Shown one piece after another: positions 1 through 8,920 of a stretch of DNA of 64,000 nt. The notes beneath the pieces were generated by a model. The model was not told where the DNA came from. It did no database searches and saw nothing but the letters and a program-made list of their open reading frames with translations. The position numbers and the translations under genes are program-made. How positions within the stretch are numbered: the first letter of the stretch is position 1; every line of letters starts with the position of its first letter. Location: positions 8,866,001 through 8,930,000 of the forward strand of contig NC_088312.1 in NCBI RefSeq assembly GCF_910592395.1, read 5' to 3'. The DNA comes from Lineus longissimus (lineage: Eukaryota; Nemertea; Pilidiophora; Heteronemertea; Lineidae).

Positions 1-1
1 G

Positions 2-1087
2 TCGGATATGAGGACACTCAGATCCTTGATCAGAGCGTACCTCCCGCAGGATCTGTGCCCTACCCCGCCGGAACTGCCAGCCTTGTCAACACCGACCTTT
101 TCACTCTGGGGACAGGAAGTGGATCCCAATCCACAGGTTTCTCAAGGCTCCACTCGGGCACTTGAATTCCTTCCTCCCTCCCCGTCGGTGTTAGCAGTCT
201 CTGAACTTTTGGAGCGTACAATCAGAGACTCACAAGGCGCCCACCAACGTACTTCCATCCCTGTCCTTCCGGCAGTCGGACCGGAAGCTTGGTGTAAACC
301 GGGGAAGTTGTTCACGGCACAACTTCCTCCCGTTAGGCAGTACCGCGCTGACTATTATCGAGTCAGCTCGGCCGGCTGTCCAGCTGCAGCATCGACTTCC
401 ATATTAAAGGACGATGTACAGCTGGACCAACTCGTGCCTAGGGTGACTTCCTCCTCGGCTTACCGAGACCTTAGAGCACAAGAGGGTCTGGCCAAAAACA
501 CGTTAGCGGTGCTCTCCTACGCAGAGCACACTAACCTGGCCCTAGCCAGATCCCTAAAAGATAATGAGTCACTATCTGATGACACAAAATCGCTTGTGAC
601 ATCCTTGTCACATTCGATTAGGCACGCTATTGCGCTGTCCGCCAAGACCGCAGCAAATAGCGTCCTACTCCGTAGAGACGCCGCACTGGGCTCTCTCAAT
701 GTCATCAGATCCCTCCAGCTGGAAGGGGCCTTAAGAACCGCTCCTATGGACGGTTCTTTCCTGTTCGCAGATTCTGTACAAGAGGCGGCTCAAGCACAGA
801 AAGATTGGGACAAATTATATGCCCCCACTGCGACACAGAGGGCCAAGACCTCTCTACCTAACGCTAGAAAGATAGAGAGGCCCCAGCAGGCATCGGGTTC
901 AATCCCGTACGCCAGGCAGGTCCTGCCTAGGCCTACCCCGCCTAGTCAGCCTGCTCCTGCTGGATCCTTCCGACGGGAAGCGGAGGGTCGCCGGACTGGA
1001 AAGAGGAAAAATACTTCCTCTAACCAGGGTGGATCCGGTCCGACTAAGCACTCCTTTCGCCCAAGGGGTGCTGGCCGGAAGAGGTGA
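2..1087 (+). CDS. DIRS gag-like ORF1 protein, partial at 5' end
   Basis: The frame is open back to the first base of the window, so the ATG at position 8 is probably internal and the true start is upstream. At least 361 codons are visible. The first third is Pro/Ser-rich. The middle (about residues 140-270) is an alpha-helical-looking segment with many Ala, Leu and Ser and a block around LEGALRTAPMDGSFLF. The tail is strongly basic (ends PRGAGRKR), as expected for nucleic-acid binding. No CCHC zinc knuckle is visible. In DIRS elements the first ORF is taken to be the structural (gag-like) protein; that role is inferred from position and tail charge. The 3' end overlaps the RT ORF by 59 nt in another frame. 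Confidence 0.75.
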   Translation, partial: SDMRTLRSLIRAYLPQDLCPTPPELPALSTPTFSLWGQEVDPNPQVSQGSTRALEFLPPSPSVLAVSELLERTIRDSQGAHQRTSIPVLPAVGPEAWCKPGKLFTAQLPPVRQYRADYYRVSSAGCPAAASTSILKDDVQLDQLVPRVTSSSAYRDLRAQEGLAKNTLAVLSYAEHTNLALARSLKDNESLSDDTKSLVTSLSHSIRHAIALSAKTAANSVLLRRDAALGSLNVIRSLQLEGALRTAPMDGSFLFADSVQEAAQAQKDWDKLYAPTATQRAKTSLPNARKIERPQQASGSIPYARQVLPRPTPPSQPAPAGSFRREAEGRRTGKRKNTSSNQGGSGPTKHSFRPRGAGRKR

Positions 1088-3191
1088 CTCCCCCCTCCTT
1101 TCTCCTCCCGGACGCAAAAAGGAGCCGACTCCGGTAGTCGGGGGCCGTCTGCAAAAATTTGCAGACATTTGGGACGATTGGTGCCCAAAGGGGTCCCCAG
1201 TCCCAAACATGTTGAGGTACGGAGTGAAACTAGATTTCAACCGTACCCCCCCGACTACCATATATCCAACCCCAGTTCAGCCACCGAAGGACCCAGTCAA
1301 GGCCTCTGCCCTCCAAGCAGAGGTCGCGACATTACTGGAGAAGCAAGCTATCCAGGTCCTTCAAGATCCATGCTCCCCCGGCTTTTACAGCCACGTTTTC
1401 TTGGTTCCCAAGAAAGCAGGGACATGGAGGCTGATCATAGACCTTTCCAGGTTAAACACCTTCTTGAATGTTCCTCATTTCAAGATGGAAACCACCAGGT
1501 CTATAGCAACGGCGATACAGCCCAACGATTGGGCGGTATCGATGGATTTAATGGATGCGTACTTACATGTACCGATCCATCCAGACTATCAACACTTCCT
1601 TCGATTCCATTACGAAGGAAAGACGTATCAATTCAGGGCCCTGCCGTTCGGTCTGGCATCGGCACCCCTAATTTTTACGATGATAGTCACAGCCTTCGTC
1701 GCTCCCTTTCACGTGATGGGGTTCAAGCTCCATCACTACCTAGACGATTGGCTACTCCGTTGCAAATCGCGGGAACTACTACTGCAACAACTTCAGGTTC
1801 TAAAGCAAAAAGTAGTTTCCGCAGGTTGGATTATCAACGAAACAAAGTCAGAATTCATACCATCCCAAGACTTCGTTTACGTTGGAGTTCGGTTCCTTAC
1901 GGCCATAGGGAAAATGCTGCCCCCCCTAGACAGGATAAAGAAAATTCTTCGTCTCGTCGCAGAATTCAGAGGAAGGACTCAAGCTCCCGCAAGGCGATGC
2001 TTGAGCCTTTTGGGACTTCTGAATTCGGCAGCAGACCAAATCCCCCTTGGCCGTCTATATATGCGTCCCATCCAGATGTTTCTAATGTCTCTATGGAAAC
2101 CCCACAGGGACCCATTAGACAAGTTGGTATTGATACCTCAATACCTACTCAAGAACGTCTGGAACTTCTGGGAGTCGGAGACTCGTCTCCAAAGCGGTGT
2201 AGATCTTGCTCCACCGCCCCCAGAAGTGTCCCTGTTCACAGATGCTTCCCTACTAGGGTGGGGAGCACATCTGAACAACGGGGACATGTCCATAAGAGGT
2301 CTATGGACAAGGGAGGAGACCATTCTTCCAATAAATATATTGGAAATGAAGGCTGTCCTTCTTGCCGTGAGGGCTCTTTCCCTTCGCCTGAAGAATCGGA
2401 GAGTAACCCTGTTCTCCGACAATTCTACAGTAGTAGCATATGTCAGGAGACAGGGAGGCACAAAGTCCGGCATTCTTTGCCAGCTAACTTGGGAGCTTTA
2501 CCATCTTTGTGCCGACCTTGGAGTATCGATATGTGCCAGACACATACCGGGCAATCGCAACATCCTTGCCGACGCCCTGTCCCGTCAGAACAAGCTAGTT
2601 CAGACAGAGTGGACACTCCATCAGGAGATTGTAGACGACCTTTGTCGCCTTTGGCAATCTCCGAAGGTAGATCTGTTCGCCACCAGGCTGAACAATCGCC
2701 TTCCCATCTATTACTCTCCACTTCCGGACGAAGAGGCCCTGGAAGTCGACAGCCTTACAGCCTCTTGGGTCGGGCTGAACGCATATGCGTTTCCACCCCT
2801 CCCTCTCATTCAACCAGTCCTGAACAAGATCTTGACCAGCCATCCGGTGAGAATAACTCTCATCGCACCTTGCTGGCCAAATCAGGCCTGGTTCCCAGCC
2901 TTGCTGGAGCTCCTGATAGATCACCCCAGGAGTCTTCCTACTTGGAAGCACCTCCTGTGGCACCCCCTGGGGAGATGCTACCACCAGAACCCTGGATTTT
3001 TCAAGTTTCACGCCTGGAACTTATCCAGTTGCATCTCCACCAGAGAGGCTTTTCGGACATCGCTGTCAAGCGCATGTCCGCACCTCAAAGGGGGTCTACC
3101 CTTGATGTGTATCAAGGAAAGTGGTCTACCTTCACTTCCTGGTGCAGGGAGAACGGAGTTAATCCGATCTCTCCCTCTATATACAGATTAG
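1029..3191 (+). CDS. DIRS reverse transcriptase-RNase H polyprotein (ORF2)
   Basis: 720 codons. RT: the palm motif VSMDLMDAYLHV lies near residue 180, and the catalytic box is YLDD at residues 237-240 (bases 1737-1748). RNase H: acidic residues are visible as D405 (LFTDAS), E439 (LEMKAV), D464 (LFSDNST) and D515 (ADALSR). A further conserved-looking block (VDLFATRLNNRLPIYYSP, then GLNAYAFPP) follows RNase H, as is usual in DIRS elements. The protein copies the element RNA to DNA and degrades the template. The start at 1029 is the first ATG in frame and lies inside ORF1; how it is translated (reinitiation, frameshift or splicing) cannot be seen. The last 217 nt overlap the YR frame. No internal stop. 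Confidence 0.93.
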   Translation: MDPVRLSTPFAQGVLAGRGDSPLLSPPGRKKEPTPVVGGRLQKFADIWDDWCPKGSPVPNMLRYGVKLDFNRTPPTTIYPTPVQPPKDPVKASALQAEVATLLEKQAIQVLQDPCSPGFYSHVFLVPKKAGTWRLIIDLSRLNTFLNVPHFKMETTRSIATAIQPNDWAVSMDLMDAYLHVPIHPDYQHFLRFHYEGKTYQFRALPFGLASAPLIFTMIVTAFVAPFHVMGFKLHHYLDDWLLRCKSRELLLQQLQVLKQKVVSAGWIINETKSEFIPSQDFVYVGVRFLTAIGKMLPPLDRIKKILRLVAEFRGRTQAPARRCLSLLGLLNSAADQIPLGRLYMRPIQMFLMSLWKPHRDPLDKLVLIPQYLLKNVWNFWESETRLQSGVDLAPPPPEVSLFTDASLLGWGAHLNNGDMSIRGLWTREETILPINILEMKAVLLAVRALSLRLKNRRVTLFSDNSTVVAYVRRQGGTKSGILCQLTWELYHLCADLGVSICARHIPGNRNILADALSRQNKLVQTEWTLHQEIVDDLCRLWQSPKVDLFATRLNNRLPIYYSPLPDEEALEVDSLTASWVGLNAYAFPPLPLIQPVLNKILTSHPVRITLIAPCWPNQAWFPALLELLIDHPRSLPTWKHLLWHPLGRCYHQNPGFFKFHAWNLSSCISTREAFRTSLSSACPHLKGGLPLMCIKESGLPSLPGAGRTELIRSLPLYTD

Positions 3192-4081
3192 TTGATTTCC
3201 TTATTGAATTATTCACGGAAAGACAACTATCTGTCACGGCTATAAAAGGGTACAAGTCCGCCATCGCTTCTACCCTCCGTGTTTTAAGCACCTGGGATCT
3301 TCGTTGGGAGGACCAAATAACCCCTCTTTTCAGAGGAATGTTATTAGAGCGTCCTAGACCGGTTCACAACACCCCTAAATGGGACCTTTCTGTTGTCCTT
3401 AAGGTGCTCATGAGGCATCCTTTTGAACCCATGTCTATTTCATCCATGAAATATCTGACACTCAAAACGGTCTTTCTAGTAGCCTTGGCTACCGCCCAAC
3501 GGAGATCAGAGCTCCATGCACTTTCTTTTAAGAAGCTGGCTTTTAGAGAGGGAGGGGAGGTTATCCTGGCTTTTATACCAGGATTTCTGGCGAAGAACCA
3601 GGGACCGGCCGCCTCTCGGCCCCCGGTTACTATTCCCTCTCTGTCAGGAACGATCTCTTATGATCTTCCTGACAGAACTTTATGTCCCGTCAGGGCCCTA
3701 AAGTTCTACATAAATAGGACAAAACCTCCCGGTATCCGCCAGGGGAGAGAGCGTTTGTTTTTGTCCTATAAGGAGGGAAATAAACGAGAGATAGCGGCCG
3801 CCACTATTTCAAGGTGGATTGTGGAGACTATTCGTCTTTCCTACAACACCTTGAAGACTTCCTCTGATCTTCGTGCGCTAGCTAACATCTCAGCGCACGA
3901 AGTTAGAGCACTAGCCACCTCCTGGGCTAACTACCGAGGAGTTGCTCTTCAAGAAGTCGTTTCCGCTGCATGTTGGAGTAATCACTCCACATTCTCTCGT
4001 TTCTACCTACGAGACGTTTCTTCCCTCGTAGATGGCATGCACACAATCGGCCCGATTGTGTCTGCGGGGCATGTTGTTTGA
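2975..4081 (+). CDS. DIRS tyrosine recombinase (ORF3)
   Basis: 368 codons from the ATG at 2975, the in-frame Met nearest the start of recognisable recombinase sequence. The frame is in fact open from 1169, but 1169-2975 is the shadow of the RT ORF. An N-terminal SAM-like, core-binding half (about residues 15-110, helical) is followed by the catalytic half. Catalytic positions visible: Arg176 in TAQRRSEL, His308 and Arg311 in SAHEVRAL, and nucleophile Tyr344 in FSRFYLRDV. The R...HxxR...Y spacing is that of the lambda-integrase superfamily. The enzyme would join the circular DNA intermediate into the genome. It overlaps the 3' end of the RT ORF by 217 nt in a different frame, a typical compact DIRS arrangement. 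Confidence 0.92.
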   Translation: MLPPEPWIFQVSRLELIQLHLHQRGFSDIAVKRMSAPQRGSTLDVYQGKWSTFTSWCRENGVNPISPSIYRLVDFLIELFTERQLSVTAIKGYKSAIASTLRVLSTWDLRWEDQITPLFRGMLLERPRPVHNTPKWDLSVVLKVLMRHPFEPMSISSMKYLTLKTVFLVALATAQRRSELHALSFKKLAFREGGEVILAFIPGFLAKNQGPAASRPPVTIPSLSGTISYDLPDRTLCPVRALKFYINRTKPPGIRQGRERLFLSYKEGNKREIAAATISRWIVETIRLSYNTLKTSSDLRALANISAHEVRALATSWANYRGVALQEVVSAACWSNHSTFSRFYLRDVSSLVDGMHTIGPIVSAGHVV

Positions 4082-4511
4082 TCCTGGCTAGATCAAAAAA
4101 GGGGGGGGGAAGCCCGATTGAAGAGTCAAACGCGCATCTTGCGCCATTTTTGATATGCCCTATCTTCAACATCCAGGCAACCCCTAGTAGACTAGAAAGG
4201 ACGCAATTTCTTATTGTTGTTTAGCAATAATTCATTCTACACCCTTCAACATGCCTTACTTGCTCTAAGCTCTGTTGCCGGAAAGAAGATGGTTTTATTA
4301 CGCAATTCTAGCGCTTTCCGGAGAATGGGTCTATTACTCTCTATAATATGATTGTAATACCGAGATCAAAATACCGGTCCTCCGGTTCTCCCCATTTCTT
4401 TCCCCTGGCGGTCCTCCTTAGCTAATATGCCGGTGGTGCCTCCTGGATGGAACAACAGCTCAGCCTTAGGTAAGTCCTCGTTTCCCACCTCCAATAGGTT
4501 GCTGGGATTCG
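4082..4511 (+). other. DIRS 3' non-coding region
   Basis: Between the YR stop and the internal complementary region. A run of G at 4101-4109 follows the stop. No ORF of note; the 97-codon minus-strand frame over 4366-4659 lies across the repeat and is treated as chance. Confidence 0.5.
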
Positions 4512-4872
4512 ATGCAAAAGTGTTCCATAGGTAAGTTTGAATGACACAAAATGCCCATTTCCTTACAAGAAATGGCCATTTTGTTAGTTCATACTTACCT
4601 ATGGAACACGGCCCTCCCGCCGTCCCCACAAACGGGACATACTCTTTATTAACGCTCAAGAGTAAAGACTAAATATGGCGGCATGAGATCGGCGCGATCT
4701 CGCGGGATCGGTCAGGGCGCCGCCTGGCGGCCGAGCTGTTAACTCAGTTCTCCCTTTAGAAAATTAAAGGGATACTCTTGTGTATGAGCCCAAATGGAGT
4801 AACATGCAAAAGTGTTCCATAGGTAAGTATGAACTAACAAAATGGCCATTTCTTGTAAGGAAATGGGCATTT
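4512..4872. repeat. DIRS internal complementary region and right terminal repeat
   Basis: Bases 4549-4609 are the exact reverse complement of 4812-4872 (61 bp). A 25-bp direct copy of the same terminal motif (core GTGTTCCATAGGTAAGT) is at 4512-4536 and 4804-4828, and its inverse is at 4593-4609. This is what a DIRS internal complementary region should look like: it carries the complement of the right end (4812-4872) joined to the complement of the left end (4549 and leftward). The right end of the element is therefore placed at 4872. Bases 4610-4811 between the arms are non-coding and include a GC-rich stretch (about 4678-4735). Confidence 0.8.
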
Positions 4873-6335
4873 GCTTAGCTTGGACAATCTGGGGGCTTTT
4901 GCTGTGGCATCCGCCCTATTTCGTCTGCTGATGAACTCTACTCCTTGAGTATACTACACCATATTTTGACCTCGGGTACTCAAGTAGGCCTGGACACGTA
5001 TCAAACCTGTTCACCCCATACTAGGCTTGCCTTTTCTCTTTGTCACAGCTCTTTCACAAACCATCCAGGCCTATCGTTTAGCACTTTATACTCGCTGTAC
5101 CTTGGCATACATTTGCAGTAGTTCTATGCGTGTAGTTGACCTAACATTAAAGCTCGAGACCCCAAACATAGATGGTATCATTGCAAGGAAATGTTCTTAA
5201 GGCCTTTCTATTATAATATTTACAGTTTTTATACTGTTTACTCATGGCGTATACTCGGCCTATGATTTGACAGCATCAGGCACTATGTCCTTGCCTGTGG
5301 TCGAGAATTCCAATGGAATATTTAACCCCTGGTGTTTACTTTCCTGCTCACAGAATCTCTGGAATGTTTTTTTTTCTCTGTAGCGACTTCTGTGCCCTGG
5401 CTTGACCTTTGTTATCACTTGGAGGCATTTTCTCATAGGCCTGGCATTCTCCGTCCTCGTCTGAAAACATTTTACTGGTTGTCTTAAAAAGATGTGCAAC
5501 TGGTCAGGGGTGCTTCCTCCAAATATCATCATCCCTGTCAGTTTAAGACTTTTACAAGGTGTCAAGTAATTACATATAGATATCATCTTCTGAATTTCCA
5601 AAAACTTGAAGCTGACCTTGTGCAGTTGTTTGATACAGGAGAACGTATAGTGCAGATACTGATAGAGGAACAAGGGGAACTTTCACTTTCTCAGCAACAC
5701 TGACTCTATACTGTCAATGCCTTTTGGAGAGAGAATGTCAATGAGTGACAATGGTGATTGATTAGAATTATAAGTACTATATAATACTAGTGTTCTCGCA
5801 ACATGAATCAATGAAGTTTGTAATAGCAACACCAGGTAGCTCTAGTAGTAGTTTGGGAGCAGATAGGTCTCTTGTGCACCGCCAGGACAAATGTGGTATT
5901 TCTATATCGCCTAATTGGGCAGTTTGAGAGTTCTTGAAACTGTTCATTTGCATATACAATTACAATTTAAAAAACCTCATTCTGAGGGTGTCTCTTTGTC
6001 TCTTTCCAGGTATTGAGCCCACCTTCCAGCTCCTGGGTGTCAGACAACCATCTTCCACCATCTGGAATATCCATCGTAAGTGTACCTTCTTTTACATGAT
6101 CCACTCTGGGGAGATTTGTTACAAGACGTGATGCAGAAAACCCATCAGTGGACCACAGCGAATCCACAAGAGAATACCGTTTTAAAAATTAGTTGTGAGT
6201 CCTTTTGGTTGGACGTGTGCAGAAATGCTAGTGACCTTGCTTAGGGGAATTGTTGCGCTCATAGTTGAGTGAGCAGTCAGCAGTCAGCAATCCAAATATC
6301 GAGATGAAATGTTGTTAAATATTTTGGCTAGCTCT
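4873..6335. other. Unassigned AT-rich sequence downstream of DIRS
   Basis: No confident gene. Two weak exon-like stretches are noted. On the plus strand, 6010-6075 is 66 nt between a good acceptor (tctttccag) and a GTAAGT donor, open in two frames. On the minus strand, about 5357-5480 is open in two frames, one of which reads in a protein-like way (MFSDEDGECQAYEK...). Neither can be tied to a known protein or to tubby. Confidence 0.3.
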
Positions 6336-6545
6336 GTAGAGTGGCAGCGTAGTGGGTTGAGCACTGGGCTCATAATGAGGAGGTTGTGGGTTTGAATCTC
6401 AAACCACCGCTATTTCATATCTGTGTCCTTGAGCAAGACACCAATCCCCCCATTGCTTCTCCTGACCCAGGAGTATAAATAGTCACCAGTCCTGACAGGG
6501 GCAGTGATCATGGTAAAGATGCTTTGGAATGTGGAATATAAAGCT
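6336..6545 (+). mobile_element. tRNA-derived SINE (Met-tRNA-like head)
   Basis: The head resembles elongator tRNA-Met: an A-box-like stretch near 6346-6362 (GCGTAGTGGGTTGAG), an anticodon-loop segment GGCTCATAAT with CAT at 6370-6372, and a B-box-like GGGTTTGAATCTC near 6398-6410. The tail contains CCTTGAGCAAGACACC (about 6427-6442), a motif shared by many animal SINE bodies. Such elements are transcribed by RNA polymerase III and mobilised by a partner LINE. The 3' end is not sharply defined and no clear target duplication was found. Confidence 0.7.
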
Positions 6546-8864
6546 TTGGCCTGTTGGGCTGCTCACACTGCTCTACCTTAATTTTCTATTTTTCCTTTCC
6601 AGGTCGTTCTGACATTTACCTTCTCAAATTTAGATGTTGTGGCTTGGGCTAAACCCCCCCCCCCCCCCCACAGATAGTCAGTCACTTTATAATCTAGTTG
6701 TTGGCCCCAGGATGTTGGTCATCATAGCTTGTTCACCATTAGCCATGATTAGCAGTGTCCCCAAGGTCTGTTTAACACAGTGTTATTAACGCTGATGTGT
6801 TAGCATGGTGTTGACTGCAGGGTTATTGTCAATAATACATACATATTAAACAACGAGAGGAACTGTTGAATCGCTGATGTGTATTTTCATTATCATTATT
6901 TCTTGTTTTTCTCCTTGTAGCTTAACAGTCTGAAATTTACAGTGTGAAAGATTCGAACAGAATTTAGAAGCACCCTGACCAACAGTCACCATGAAAGTAT
7001 CATTGATGGAAGCCTGAGCACTTTAATGAACAATGTCAAGCAGTTTTCAATGCCTGGGAAATTTTAGAATTGCGCTTTGCACATGATGGTCACATTCAGA
7101 AACCTCTTCAAGCAATTTCACCTAGCTCTCTACAAAGTGTGACAAGTACATTATCCAGACAGATGTTTGTACAGCATTTGTCTCTGGTCATCCCTCCTTG
7201 AGGGCAAATTTTTTCCAAACATGTCCAAGCAGATTCATCACCAGAAAAAAACCGACTTGGGTTTTCTTCTGAGGGTGCCATGCCCCCCTCCTCCTCTGCA
7301 TGCACCTGAGGGAAATTATTGTGTCCTTAATGGAGTTCTTATGTCAGATAACAATGCCAGCAGGCATCATCAACAGGTTTTTAGGCTTCTTTGCTGGAAC
7401 TTACGAATAATTATGGTGGTTGTCCCTGGGCATGTAGAACAAAGAATAATAATTTCAGGACCGTGCAACCTGTGATCATTATTACAACAAAATATCATTT
7501 GTGGTTGTTTATTGCAAGTTCTAAAGTTACTAGTTCATGTTAACAAGGTTTAAAGTTTGGTTTCAAAGATTCATTCGTTTCTTCTGTAAGGCTTTACCAT
7601 GTGAACGAGGGAGACCGGTTACAACCACAGCAACTGGCCTTTGAAAAATAGTATTGTGTCTTGCCTATATCATGTACATGTATATCCAACAAGGCTCCAT
7701 GTGGATGGTATCAATCATTCTTGCAAACTTTTAAAGGGTAACTCGTGTCAAATTTCACCATATAATGTTTTAGCTGTTTTTGACAAATGACTATGTCACT
7801 TTCTCATAAATCGGTAAGATTTTCGAATCGAAATGCACATTTTCTAGAAATTGATGGTTTAATCCCGCCCACGCCGACGACGTTTTCGTTGACGACGTCA
7901 CAACATGAACATTTTCGTGGTCGTGGTGGTTTACATTCAGCGATTTTATAATAAATCTAATCAAAAATGGAAAATCTGAGCTTTACATTTGTGATCAACA
8001 ATTAAAAACGGACGTATTTCCACAAAGTTGTAAATCACATCATAGTATCACTTTAAATCAGACTGTCTCAATCATCCAGGAAGTTAGGATATGTTCCTTG
8101 TCACTGGAAAATGACCTATACCTGGTTTCAGGTATTGCATTAGTAATAAGTTGTCAATGAGAGACCTATCAGAAACGACCAATGATATGTCATGTTAAAT
8201 AGACCATGATAAAAAAGAAAAATGTACACATTCAATCGACAAAAAGCTATTATTATAGCCACACAAGTAAACAGCACGAGAATGTTTGCCGATATGAATT
8301 CTTCATGAATCGATATTGGTACCTCTCTGATCACTTTCTGTACTCGTTTATTATTTGGTCAGAATTGTTGTTGATGTCATTATTTATGGACCCTAATGGC
8401 TCGTTTGATAAACAATACAAAACAACTCCTACCTCTGAATACAGCCTCCCGTGGATCCAGCTCCATTTATTGGTTGTAACCTAATCATTTTGTTACAGTC
8501 TTAAAATTACCAGTATGTCATTACTAGGCGACAGATAAAAAAAGAATGATTTCCTGCGTAATTCTAGAAATGTGATAATAAATGTGAGTTACTTCCTTGC
8601 AGATTTTTGCAGAGACATGTCATATGCACTGTCCAGAATAATCATCCTGGAGGCCATGAACTAGTCATGTGATAATCATACATCATGTCGACGTGAATGT
8701 GTCAGAGTCTCAGTTATACGCTGTCAGTGTCTTTGGCTGTGTTATGTGGACACCCAGAGCTAGCCTGTCATTGTTTCGACTTCATGGATTTTAAGAGTGG
8801 GTTCTGGCAGGTGTGGTGAGATTAGGAAACTAGGTTCATTTCTGTGTAATTTTGGATACTCACT
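6546..8864. other. Unassigned sequence upstream of tubby first exon
   Basis: Holds a 16-base C tract (6654-6669) and otherwise AT-rich sequence. About 7731-8056 may be a dispersed element: it starts TTTAAAGGGTAAC and ends GTATCACTTTAAA, a short imperfect inverted pair, with a hairpin-like GACGACGTTTTCGTTGACGACGTC inside. An acceptor-like site at 8591-8601 (ttccttgcag) could begin a 5' UTR segment running into the first tubby coding exon. No promoter was identified. Confidence 0.3.
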
Positions 8865-8920
8865 ATGATGTCAACTTCACAGCAGCGTTCAGAATTATCT
8901 TGGAGTTATAACAGTTTAAA
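8865..8920 (+). CDS. TUB: tubby alternative first coding exon A
   Basis: Starts [18 protein letters not shown] and ends at a strong donor (AAA|GTAAGT) with two bases left over. An in-frame TAA lies 18 nt upstream, so this is a true start candidate. The phase fits both the optional 45-nt exon (17596) and the next core exon (18142). Joined to 18142 it reads ...WSYNSLNVLDEDR, which resembles the short first exon plus VLDDEG of vertebrate TUB. No transcript evidence. Confidence 0.6.

Larger units (their letters stand above)
1..4872 (+). mobile_element. DIRS-like tyrosine-recombinase retrotransposon, 5' end outside window
   Basis: Three overlapping plus-strand ORFs in the DIRS order: a gag-like protein, reverse transcriptase plus RNase H, and a tyrosine recombinase (YR). 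No integrase or LTR is seen. Downstream of the YR lies an inverted/direct repeat set (4512-4872) that fits a DIRS internal complementary region followed by the right terminal repeat, which places the right end at about 4872. DIRS elements are thought to replicate through a circular intermediate and insert by YR recombination, without the target duplications made by DDE integrases. All three frames are open where visible, so this copy is either young or only lightly decayed. The left end and any left repeat are outside the window. Confidence 0.93.

Noticed and set aside
1169-2974. Long open frame overlapping the DIRS RT ORF (first ~600 codons of a 970-codon frame)
   Set aside because: Low-complexity, Ser/Arg/Pro-rich shadow of the RT/RNase H coding sequence; only the part from about 2975 has recombinase motifs.
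5260-5673. 137-codon minus-strand frame
   Set aside because: No recognisable motifs; an alternative frame over the same stretch looks at least as protein-like, so neither is called as a gene.
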